Position numbers and translations under genes: made by a program
Notes under the pieces: model-generated
Told to the model about the DNA's origin: nothing
Seen by the model: the letters and a program-made list of their open reading frames with translations, nothing else
The model's database searches: none
Source of the DNA: Clostridiales bacterium
GTDB lineage: Bacteria; Bacillota; Clostridia; Saccharofermentanales; Saccharofermentanaceae
Reading direction: 5' to 3'
Assembly (NCBI GenBank): GCA_017451265.1
Contig: JAFSPU010000014.1
Span: forward strand, 1-47,306
Length of the DNA stretch: 47,306 bases
Part shown: positions 35,419 through 43,001 of the stretch, piece after piece
Layout: each line of letters opens with the position of its first letter
Numbering within the stretch: the stretch's first letter is position 1

Positions 35419-38400
35419 TCAGAACTTAACCTCTACCTTATGTGCAGCACCGTCTGTGAAGATCGGTACCTTGCAGTCAGGAAGCTCGTTGCCGTCGCAG
35501 AAGACCTTGACGCCCTCGTTTGTACGGCGGAAGCCCTGAGGCTTTGTGATGTTAATGTCGTAAACAGCAAGACCGCTGTTTACTGTTACATTAAGCTCTG
35601 TATCGTCGTCTCTGAGCAAAGGCTCAACGATGAGTGCATCAGATGTGAACTCTACGCCGAAGCAGGAGAACAGACACAGCAGGAGCCATGTGGATGTACC
35701 GGAAAGTGTAGGTCCGATGTTCTCACCTGTGCTTGAGTTGTTGTACTGTGTGCACCACCTGGGGTTACCGCAAGAGTCGAACGGATGCTTAAGTGTTCTG
35801 TAAGGAAGGATGCAGTCGATTACCCAGTAAGCTGTCTTTGCAAGTCTTCCTGCAAGTTCTACATCGGAAACTTCCTTAGCTGCCTTGAGCATAGCTGCTG
35901 CAGCCATCATGTTAGCGTGCTTGAATACACCGCCGTTCTCACGGTCACCGGGATAATAAAGTGCAACGTCGATCCTTGGAGCGATCTTCGGATAGTCAAC
36001 TGTGGAGCAGAGTCTGAAGCCGTAAGGTGACTTGATGTACTTGTCCATGGAGTCGAGCATTGTGGAGATCTGCTGCTCGTCTGCACATCCGGAGAGTACG
36101 GACCAGGAGAATGCATTGAGGAAGTATGTTCCGGGAGCATCCTCAACCTGGAGCTTATCGCCTGCAGCACCGAGGTACTCGAGCTCGGGCTTATCCTTTC
36201 TGTTGAACAGAACTCTTGCGAAGAAGTCGTTCTTCCAGGCGTTCTCTCTCATTGTCTTCTTAACTGCCTCGGAAAGCTCACCGAGCTCAGCAGCATAAGC
36301 TGCATCGCCTGTCTTCTCGAACATGCCCTTAGCAGCATCGATGGCAACCTTAAGCAGGAAGCCATTCATTGTAGACTCGGAGAACTCAGACTCGAAGGGA
36401 ACCTCGCCGTAAGCCTTGCCCTTAGCTGCGAGCTGCTCCTTGTAAGCCTCAAGCTTCTTGCCTGCAGGCAGGAAGTCAGGGTCTACTCTCAAGCAGTCAT
36501 TCCAGTCAGCTCTGTCGATGAGCGGGATGCCGTGTGCACCGACGGAGATCTTGGCGCTGTATGTGATGATAGCCTTGATCGTCTCGAGGATAGTTCTCTT
36601 CTTGCCCTCGCCCTTCTTAACAGCAGCCATGGCAATCTCGGGTGTCTCATAAGTCTGAGCCATTACTACCTCTTCCTTAAGGAAGTCGTAGTCGCCTGTC
36701 AAAGATACATATCTGTCGAGAGCCTGGAGCAGCCACAGTCCGTCATCAGACCACTGACCGGGCTCCTTGCCGTACCAGTAGAAGTTATGGTTTGTGTAAC
36801 CGGCCTCGAATACGTTACTTGTCCACTCACGAAGGAGCTTCTTAACGAACTCCTGCTGTCCCATACCTGCGAAGTAGTACATGGAAGCGAAGATGTCCTG
36901 AATCTCTCTGAAACCGATCTCACGGTAACCCTTCTGTGTCCAGTCGAGTGATCTACTTACGAATGTCTGATAGAAGACCTGGAAAGGAAGGTTGTTGTTT
37001 ACATAAGACTCGAAGTTCTTATCGTCGTGAGAGATCTTCATGTACTTAGCGTAGTCATGTGTGAAGTTAACTACCTTGTCGTACATAGCGGGAAGTGCTT
37101 TCTCGTCGCTGTAGTAAGCGATGAGGTTAGCGATCTCCTCGTTAGTTGTCTTATCTACAACATAGTTGTCGTTAACAACATCGGAAGAAAGACATGTGAA
37201 GTTGTCTGCCCTTACGGAACCGCCAGCCTTTACTGTAAATGCAGTAGCGAGTGCGAAGAATCCGGGGCCCTTTCTGGACTGTTTGTCGGAAAGGAATGAG
37301 ATGAACTCAGGGTTAGCGAGTGTGCCGCTTCCTACGAAGTCAGCATAACGTGCGCAGTACTGAGTAGGCAGCTTAGCCTTGCCGTCCTCGTGAACGATGA
37401 GTGTGTTCCAGCGGATGTTGCCCTTGGCATTCTTAGGGTTAGGATCATTACAGATAGCGAGGATATTCTCATCGCCGTCATAGTAAACCTCAGACTCACA
37501 TACAACTGTGGTGAATATAACATCCTCACTCAGAGCGTGAACCTGCTTTGTTCCGAACATACCTGTATAAACGATACGGAGGTCTCTGTCCTTGGAACCT
37601 GTGTTCTCAATGTTGATCATCTGAGCTTCTGTAGCAAGAGGCATGTTGTTCTGTGCAGGAAGGATGAAGATAGTTCTTGTTACCTTAAGTCCGTCCTCGA
37701 GCTCGTAGGAGATGATAGTTCTGTTCTGTGAATGTGTTGTTGTAACCTTCTTGAGGCCCTCAGCCTTAGCTGTGCCGGACCAGAAGATCTGCTTGCCGTT
37801 CTCTGTAAGGTAGAACTGTCTGTTTGCCGGGAAGCCGTTCTCCTCAGGCAGGTAGTCCCATCTTGTAGCAAGAACCTGTGTGTCTGCGTGAGATCTGAAA
37901 GATCCGCCGCCCAATGCATCTACAGCACTCTTAGGTGTGCTCTGCAAAGGTCTGTCAAAACCGATACGGTTACCGATAAGCATGTTGGTGTAATAGTGAG
38001 GTCCCGGTGCAGGTGTGGAAGGATCGAAGCTGAGCTCACCGTTGCCGTCAAGCTCGCCGCCCCATGTTCTCGCACCATCGATAGCAGCCTTGATAGCAGC
38101 CTTCTGCTCTGAGCTGATCGCTTCAGGTGTGCTGCTGCCTTCCTTGTAGAGGTCTCCATCAGCTGTAAACAGAACGCTTACGCCCTGCTCGAAAAGCTTT
38201 GTAAGAATCTCGTTGATCTCATTTAACTGAAGCACTACTGATACAACAGGTGATTCAAATTCAAGTCCGCTGACTGCCGCTACTACGGGAGTCTTTGTAA
38301 AACCGATATACTGGGCACTTACAGCACCGTCAATTAAATTGCTGAATTTTCCCATTGCGATAGACTTTGCAGATATCTGCTTGTCTCTGGCTTTAATGCC

Positions 38401-38421
38401 GTTCACGATAGTGTTTGCCAT
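35419..38421 (-). CDS. cdp: cellodextrin phosphorylase (GH94)
   Basis: Cleaves one glucose from the non-reducing end of cellotriose and longer cellodextrins with phosphate, giving glucose 1-phosphate, in the cytoplasm. At 1000 residues it fits the long GH94 class (about 980-1010), and it matches from memory the C. thermocellum enzyme over its whole length, for example LIGNRIGFDRPLQSTPKS near residue 150, GYREIGFREIQDIFASMYYF in the middle and GENIGPTLSGT near the end. The catalytic acid motif is DRADWNDC. A GGAGG site lies nine bases before the ATG. It has its own extended -10 promoter and a dyad upstream, so it can be expressed apart from cbp. Laminaribiose or beta-1,3-glucan phosphorylase is less likely. 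Confidence 0.93.
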   Translation of the reverse strand: MANTIVNGIKARDKQISAKSIAMGKFSNLIDGAVSAQYIGFTKTPVVAAVSGLEFESPVVSVVLQLNEINEILTKLFEQGVSVLFTADGDLYKEGSSTPEAISSEQKAAIKAAIDGARTWGGELDGNGELSFDPSTPAPGPHYYTNMLIGNRIGFDRPLQSTPKSAVDALGGGSFRSHADTQVLATRWDYLPEENGFPANRQFYLTENGKQIFWSGTAKAEGLKKVTTTHSQNRTIISYELEDGLKVTRTIFILPAQNNMPLATEAQMINIENTGSKDRDLRIVYTGMFGTKQVHALSEDVIFTTVVCESEVYYDGDENILAICNDPNPKNAKGNIRWNTLIVHEDGKAKLPTQYCARYADFVGSGTLANPEFISFLSDKQSRKGPGFFALATAFTVKAGGSVRADNFTCLSSDVVNDNYVVDKTTNEEIANLIAYYSDEKALPAMYDKVVNFTHDYAKYMKISHDDKNFESYVNNNLPFQVFYQTFVSRSLDWTQKGYREIGFREIQDIFASMYYFAGMGQQEFVKKLLREWTSNVFEAGYTNHNFYWYGKEPGQWSDDGLWLLQALDRYVSLTGDYDFLKEEVVMAQTYETPEIAMAAVKKGEGKKRTILETIKAIITYSAKISVGAHGIPLIDRADWNDCLRVDPDFLPAGKKLEAYKEQLAAKGKAYGEVPFESEFSESTMNGFLLKVAIDAAKGMFEKTGDAAYAAELGELSEAVKKTMRENAWKNDFFARVLFNRKDKPELEYLGAAGDKLQVEDAPGTYFLNAFSWSVLSGCADEQQISTMLDSMDKYIKSPYGFRLCSTVDYPKIAPRIDVALYYPGDRENGGVFKHANMMAAAAMLKAAKEVSDVELAGRLAKTAYWVIDCILPYRTLKHPFDSCGNPRWCTQYNNSSTGENIGPTLSGTSTWLLLCLFSCFGVEFTSDALIVEPLLRDDDTELNVTVNSGLAVYDINITKPQGFRRTNEGVKVFCDGNELPDCKVPIFTDGAAHKVEVKF

Positions 38422-38460
38422 AGGGGGAACCTCCGAAAAAAGTTGGAAATAACTACAGAT

Positions 38461-38469
38461 ATTATATCA
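38461..38469 (-). promoter_or_regulatory. extended -10 promoter of the cellodextrin phosphorylase gene
   Basis: On the minus strand TGaTATAAT (TG at 38468-38469, TATAAT at 38461-38466) is a perfect extended -10, about 40 bases before the start codon. The -35 (TTTCGG at 17 bases) is poor. A ten-base inverted repeat sits just upstream and covers the -35 area. Confidence 0.65.
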
Positions 38470-38472
38470 GCA

Positions 38473-38504
38473 GACCCCGTCAGCCGAAAGGGATTGACGG
38501 GGTC
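38473..38504 (-). repeat. ten-base inverted repeat between cbp and cdp
   Basis: GACCCCGTCA (38473-38482) and TGACGGGGTC (38495-38504) form a perfect dyad with a 12-base loop. There is no T-run on either strand, so it is not a standard terminator. It may stabilise the 3' end of the cbp message, weakly terminate, or serve as an operator because it overlaps the -35 area of the cdp promoter. Confidence 0.75.
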
Positions 38505-38537
38505 ATACCGATAAATTTTTCCTTTAAATCATAGGAC

Positions 38538-41027
38538 TCAGCCGAGTACTACCTCAACCTTGTGAGTCTTGCCGTCGCCTGCAACGGGAACGATGCAGCC
38601 TTCTACAGCCTGACCATCAACTGTGAGGCTCTTAACACCCTTGTTTACGTGGTCGGGATTCTTGATTTCGATCTCGTATGTGTCGCCTCTGAACTGACGT
38701 GAAGCCTTGAAACCGTCCCATGCAGCAGGGATGGAAGGATCTACTCTCAGGCCGTCGAACTCAGGCTTAACACCGAGGATGTACTGGGAGATAGCAACCA
38801 TGTTCCAAGCAGCTGTACCTGTGAGCCAGGAGTTCTTGCCCTGACCGAAGTTCTTAGCATCCTTACCGCCGATCATCTGACCGTAAACGTAAGGCTCTGT
38901 CTTGTGGATATCGGATGTCTCTTCTGTGAAAGCAGGAGCGATCTTGGAATAGTACTCGAATGCCTTCTCTCCTCTTCCTGCATAAGCCTCAGCACAGATG
39001 ATCCATGCGTTGTTATGTGTGAAGATACCGGCGTTCTCCTTGTATCCGCCCGGATATGTGGAAATCTCACCGTACTGGATATAGTACTTTGTGAATGCAG
39101 GATTGTTCAGAACGAGACCGAACTCGCAGTTCAGATACTTATCGATGGAGTTCAATGTCTTGATGTCAGCTCCGACATCCTTACCGATCTCAGACATAAC
39201 AGCGAAGCCCTGAGGCTCGATGAAGATCTTACCTTCCTCACACTCGTGGGAACCCATCTTCTCGCCGTTAGCATCGTAAGCTCTCAAGAACCACTCGCCG
39301 TCGAAAGCGGACTCCATTACGTTCTTCTTCATCTTGTCGATCTCTGCCTGAGCCTTGGCAGCTTCCTCTGTCTTACCGAGGTGCTCGAGGATACCGACAT
39401 AAGCAGGACCTGTGTATGTGAAGAGTGCTGCAACGAATACAGACTCAGCAATCTTGGAGTAACCGCCCTCAGCCTTGAACTTGGGGTTGGTGTATGTCTG
39501 GAATGATTCACCGGGTGTGTCGGAGAAGCATGACAGGTTAATACAGTCGTTCCAGTCAGCACGCATTGCGAGAGGCAGACCGTGAGGTCCGAGGTTATCA
39601 ACGATGTGATAGAAGGAAACCTTGAGGTGATCGAGCATCGGCTTAGCAAGAGACTCGTCGTTATCATAAGGAACCATCTCATCGAGGATTGTCCAGTCGC
39701 CTGTCTCCTTGATGTAAGCAGCTACGGAAAGAATCATCCACAGCGGGTCATCGGAGAAGTCGCCGCCGATATCGGAGTTACCTTTCTTAGTAAGAGGCTG
39801 ATACTGGTGATAGCATCCGCCGTCAGGCATCTGTGTGGAAGCGATGTCGATGATTCTCTCTCTTGCACGGTCAGGGATCTGATGAACGAATCCGAGAACG
39901 TCCTGGTTAGAATCTCTGAAGCCCATACCACGGCCGATACCGGACTCGAAGTAAGAAGCGGAACGTGAAAGGTTGAATGTAACCATGCACTGATACTGAT
40001 TCCAGATGTTGACCATACGGTTAACCTTGTCATCAGGTGTATCAACCTTGAAGATGCTCAAGAGATGATCCCATGTAGCACGGAGCTCCTCGAGGCCTGC
40101 AGCAACCTTCTCAGGTGTGTTGTACTTCTCGATCATGGCATCAGCCTTCTCTCTGTTGAGAACCCATGCCTCTCTTGTGAGCAGACCCTCGGGCTTTGTG
40201 GAAGCGAACTTCTTGTCCTGAGGATTCTCAGCATAACCGAGGATGTAGATCAAAGTCTTTGTCTCACCGGGAGCGAGAGTGATCTTCTTGTAGTGGGAAG
40301 CGACAGGAGACCAGCCGTCAGCGAAGGAATTGGAAGCCTTGCCTGCCTTAACTGTCTCAGGGTTGTCGAAGCCGTTGTAGATGCTTCCGAGGAATGCATC
40401 ACGGTCTGTATCATAACCATCAATTGTGTCATTTACTGTGTAGAAAGCGTAGTGATTACGTCTGTCTCTGTACTCTGTTACGTGATAGATTGTGGAACCT
40501 AAGATCTCAACACGACCAGTGGAGAAGTTTCTCTGGAAGTTTGTGCAGTCATCCTGTGCATCCCACAAGCACCACTCAGCGAGTGAGAAGATGGAGAAAT
40601 CCTTAGCTGTAGAACCCTCGTTGGTGAGGACTACCTGCTGGACTTCACCGTCGTAGTTCTGAGGAACGAAGAATGTAACCTCAGCCTTAAGGTCGTTCTT
40701 CTTACCTGTGATGATCGTATAACCCATACCGTGACGGCACTCATATGCATCGAGCTCTGTCTTTACAGGAGACCATCCCGGATTCCATACTGTACCGTTG
40801 TCATTGATATAGAAGTAACGTCCGCCCATATCGAGAGGTACGTTGTTGTAGCGATAACGTGTGATTCTTCTAAGTCTTGCATCCATGTAGAAGCTGTAAC
40901 CGCCGGCAGTGTTGGAAATGAGGGAGAAGAAGCCCTGATTGCCGAGGTAGTTGATCCAAGGATAAGGTGTCTTGGGAGTATTGATGACGTACTCTTTGCG
41001 TGCGTCATCGAAATGACCGAATTTCAT
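38538..41027 (-). CDS. cbp: cellobiose phosphorylase (GH94)
   Basis: Splits cellobiose with phosphate into glucose 1-phosphate and glucose in the cytoplasm. The 829-residue sequence follows the C. thermocellum enzyme nearly block by block: [10 protein letters not shown] at 20-29, [11 protein letters not shown] at 54-64, [20 protein letters not shown] near 356-375 and the catalytic RADWNDC at 489-495. A CATCATG start with a GGAGG site lies at 41027. It has its own upstream region with a weak -10 and a cre-like site, and ends before an inverted repeat that precedes cdp. The enzyme works together with cdp: cdp shortens cellodextrins and cbp handles the final disaccharide. Confidence 0.96.
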   Translation of the reverse strand: MKFGHFDDARKEYVINTPKTPYPWINYLGNQGFFSLISNTAGGYSFYMDARLRRITRYRYNNVPLDMGGRYFYINDNGTVWNPGWSPVKTELDAYECRHGMGYTIITGKKNDLKAEVTFFVPQNYDGEVQQVVLTNEGSTAKDFSIFSLAEWCLWDAQDDCTNFQRNFSTGRVEILGSTIYHVTEYRDRRNHYAFYTVNDTIDGYDTDRDAFLGSIYNGFDNPETVKAGKASNSFADGWSPVASHYKKITLAPGETKTLIYILGYAENPQDKKFASTKPEGLLTREAWVLNREKADAMIEKYNTPEKVAAGLEELRATWDHLLSIFKVDTPDDKVNRMVNIWNQYQCMVTFNLSRSASYFESGIGRGMGFRDSNQDVLGFVHQIPDRARERIIDIASTQMPDGGCYHQYQPLTKKGNSDIGGDFSDDPLWMILSVAAYIKETGDWTILDEMVPYDNDESLAKPMLDHLKVSFYHIVDNLGPHGLPLAMRADWNDCINLSCFSDTPGESFQTYTNPKFKAEGGYSKIAESVFVAALFTYTGPAYVGILEHLGKTEEAAKAQAEIDKMKKNVMESAFDGEWFLRAYDANGEKMGSHECEEGKIFIEPQGFAVMSEIGKDVGADIKTLNSIDKYLNCEFGLVLNNPAFTKYYIQYGEISTYPGGYKENAGIFTHNNAWIICAEAYAGRGEKAFEYYSKIAPAFTEETSDIHKTEPYVYGQMIGGKDAKNFGQGKNSWLTGTAAWNMVAISQYILGVKPEFDGLRVDPSIPAAWDGFKASRQFRGDTYEIEIKNPDHVNKGVKSLTVDGQAVEGCIVPVAGDGKTHKVEVVLG

Positions 41028-41070
41028 GATGGTTGCCTCCGTGGTGATTATTTAATAAAACGATGTTTCT

Positions 41071-41135
41071 ATTCTACACTAAGCGCCGTTTATTTTAAAT
41101 AAAGTAGGTCATAATTATTAGTTCGTTTACAAACA
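41071..41135 (-). promoter_or_regulatory. putative cbp promoter with a cre-like operator
   Basis: On the minus strand a -10 TAGAAT (41071-41076) has a weak -35 TTTAAA at 17 bases (41094-41099). About 20 bases further upstream, TTTGTAAACGAACTAA (41118-41135) matches the catabolite-responsive element consensus except near its 3' end. If real it would place cbp under CcpA or another LacI-family regulator. Read by eye only. Confidence 0.4.
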
Positions 41136-41138
41136 TAG

Positions 41139-41170
41139 AAAAAGGCTGCCCCGGGATACGGGACAGCCTT
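41139..41170 (-). terminator. terminator of the lipoprotein gene at 41193
   Basis: On the minus strand AAGGCTG-CCCG pairs with CGGG-CAGCCTT (one mismatch) and is followed by five T at 41139-41143. It separates the lipoprotein from cbp. Confidence 0.88.
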
Positions 41171-41192
41171 GCTGATCAGGACTGAAAAACAA

Positions 41193-42023
41193 TTACTGAA
41201 CAGTACATGTAGATCTGTAGAACTCTACTCCGTCTGCATCATAAAGAACGAATGTATATGATCCTGAAGGGAATGAGCCGCCGAGGTTTGTATCTTCGGC
41301 ATAGCAGTAATTCTCGAGGAATCCGTAGTCATTGTAATCACGGCTTGTATAGATAATGTTGCCGTCCTTATAAACTACGAAGTAGTATTCCATATCATCA
41401 TAATAGTGAGCATCTACAACATACAGATCAAGGTCAAGATAAGATCTTCCGCTGCCGTAAACTGTGCCGTCGGCACCCCACCAGTTCTCTGAATTGATCC
41501 AGCCCTCATACATGGACTCGAATCCGAAATCAATGTCATAAAGCTCTTCGAAGAAATCCTCTACGAAATCATCACAGTTATCGATGACCCAGTTGTCTCT
41601 CTTATTAACGAACTCAAGTGTGATAGAGATCTCGATGGTATCTGCCTCATCGAGGAGATCTGCGAACTCATCAACATCTTCAGGATCCTCATCAAGAGCT
41701 GCATCATAGTCAGGCAGTGTGATAGTAAACTCTACTGTACCGCCATCCTTCTTAATGCTTGCCTTACCAGCTTCTACAGTTGCTCTTTCAATGATAGCAT
41801 CAACGGGATCATAATCAGATGCGAAAGGTGCGAGTGCTGCAAGAGCATCATCCTCATCCTCGCAAAGCTCAGCCATATCCTCGATTTCTCTTTCAAAAGC
41901 TGCCTCAATAAACTCTGTTCCGATCTCCTTGCACTCCTTAGCCGCAGCAGAACAGCCTGTCATGCTCAAAGCCATAGAAGCAACAAGAACAGAAGCAATA
42001 AGAGTCTTGCTTGCCTTCTTCAT
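41193..42023 (-). CDS. secreted lipoprotein of unknown function
   Basis: About 276 residues. The signal peptide ends in the lipobox LSMTGC. The mature protein is strongly acidic, with a helical first half (about 25-190) and a beta-rich C-terminal part with many Tyr and Asp (DAHYYDDMEYYFVVYKDG, SGSYTFVLYDADG) that looks like a small Ig- or carbohydrate-binding-like fold. I recognise no family. The ATG at 42023 has an AGGAGGAG site and begins the signal peptide; the longer frame runs into the upstream terminator. It is flanked by terminators on both sides and has a TATAAT at 42054-42059, so it is transcribed alone within the cellodextrin locus. Confidence 0.8.
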   Translation of the reverse strand: MKKASKTLIASVLVASMALSMTGCSAAAKECKEIGTEFIEAAFEREIEDMAELCEDEDDALAALAPFASDYDPVDAIIERATVEAGKASIKKDGGTVEFTITLPDYDAALDEDPEDVDEFADLLDEADTIEISITLEFVNKRDNWVIDNCDDFVEDFFEELYDIDFGFESMYEGWINSENWWGADGTVYGSGRSYLDLDLYVVDAHYYDDMEYYFVVYKDGNIIYTSRDYNDYGFLENYCYAEDTNLGGSFPSGSYTFVLYDADGVEFYRSTCTVQ

Positions 42024-42062
42024 AGTAACTCCTCCTGTTTTTTTGATATATACATTATATAA

Positions 42063-42090
42063 AAAGAGCCGTGCTTTTGCACGGCTCTTT
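42063..42090 (-). terminator. terminator of the ABC transporter operon
   Basis: On the minus strand a perfect twelve-base stem (AAAGAGCCGTGC / GCACGGCTCTTT) with loop AAAA leads into TTTTT. It lies 32 bases beyond the stop codon of the second permease. Confidence 0.93.
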
Positions 42091-42122
42091 CTGTTACCCA
42101 TAAAGGTTGATCGCGGTTCGGA

Positions 42123-43001
42123 TTACTCCTTAACACCACCGGCAGAAACACCCTGAATGATGTATCTCTGCAGGAAAGCGTATGCGATGATGATCGGGAA
42201 TACGGATGCGGACAGACCGATGTAAATAGCACCATAGTCTGTGTAACGGTCACCGTAGAGCAACGATACCATCAAAGGGAGAGTCTTCAGGTCCTGCTTT
42301 GTAAGGAGGATCGAAGGAGCGAAGAAGTTGTTCCAAGATCCCAAGAAGGAGAAGATACCCTGTGTAGCAAGAGCCGGTACCATGATCGGGAGGCAAACTC
42401 TATTGAATGTGTAGAACTCGCCTGCGCCATCGATTCTAGCAGCTTCGATGATTTCCTTAGAAAGCGATGTATCGAGATACTGCTTAATGAAGAAAACAGT
42501 TGCAGGAGCTGCGATTGCAGGAAGGATCAAAGGCCATCTTGTTCCGAGCAATCCCATGGAGTTCATGAGTCTGTAGAAACCTGTGATGTTAACGGCTGTA
42601 GGAACCATCATAACACCAACGATGATTGTGAAGATCAACTTTCTGCCCTTGAAGTCATAGACACTGAGGCCGTATGCCGTCAAAGCTGAGAAGTAAACTG
42701 TCAATGCTGTTGCAGAAACCGTGATGATCAGTGAGTTCTTGAAACCAAGAGCGAAGCTGAATGTTGAACGGTTTGCCAGGTACTCCCAGTTAGCCTTTAC
42801 CTGCTCAACTACATGTCCTACGTTAGGCCAGAGCTTAATTCCGGTCTGGATTGAGAATGTATCCCAAGTAGCGTTCATGAACATGTACCAGAAAGGAATA
42901 ATGGCAAGAATCGCAAAGAAGATAACTACAACATATACAAGTGCACTGTATGCCGCAATAGAAGCTGACTTACTGCGTAACTTTACATCATTGCTGCTCA
43001 T
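42123..43001 (-). CDS. carbohydrate ABC transporter permease (MalG type)
   Basis: A 292-residue membrane protein with six helices and the cytoplasmic EAA loop that contacts the ATPase (EAARIDGAGEFYTFNRVCLPIMVP area, about 185-208). It is the second of two permeases of a CUT1-type sugar importer. Its ATG overlaps the stop codon of the first permease by one base (TAATG). Together with the binding protein and two cellodextrin-degrading enzymes nearby, cello-oligosaccharides are the likely cargo. Confidence 0.93.
   Translation of the reverse strand: MSSNDVKLRSKSASIAAYSALVYVVVIFFAILAIIPFWYMFMNATWDTFSIQTGIKLWPNVGHVVEQVKANWEYLANRSTFSFALGFKNSLIITVSATALTVYFSALTAYGLSVYDFKGRKLIFTIIVGVMMVPTAVNITGFYRLMNSMGLLGTRWPLILPAIAAPATVFFIKQYLDTSLSKEIIEAARIDGAGEFYTFNRVCLPIMVPALATQGIFSFLGSWNNFFAPSILLTKQDLKTLPLMVSLLYGDRYTDYGAIYIGLSASVFPIIIAYAFLQRYIIQGVSAGGVKE

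Noticed and set aside
36532-36951. Plus-strand open frame of about 140 codons opposite the cellodextrin phosphorylase gene (others at 38904-39506 and 39582-39968 opposite cbp)
   Set aside because: They lie antisense to very well conserved GH94 genes, have Cys/Ser/Leu-rich low-quality products and no ribosome-binding sites. They arise from codon bias of the real genes.
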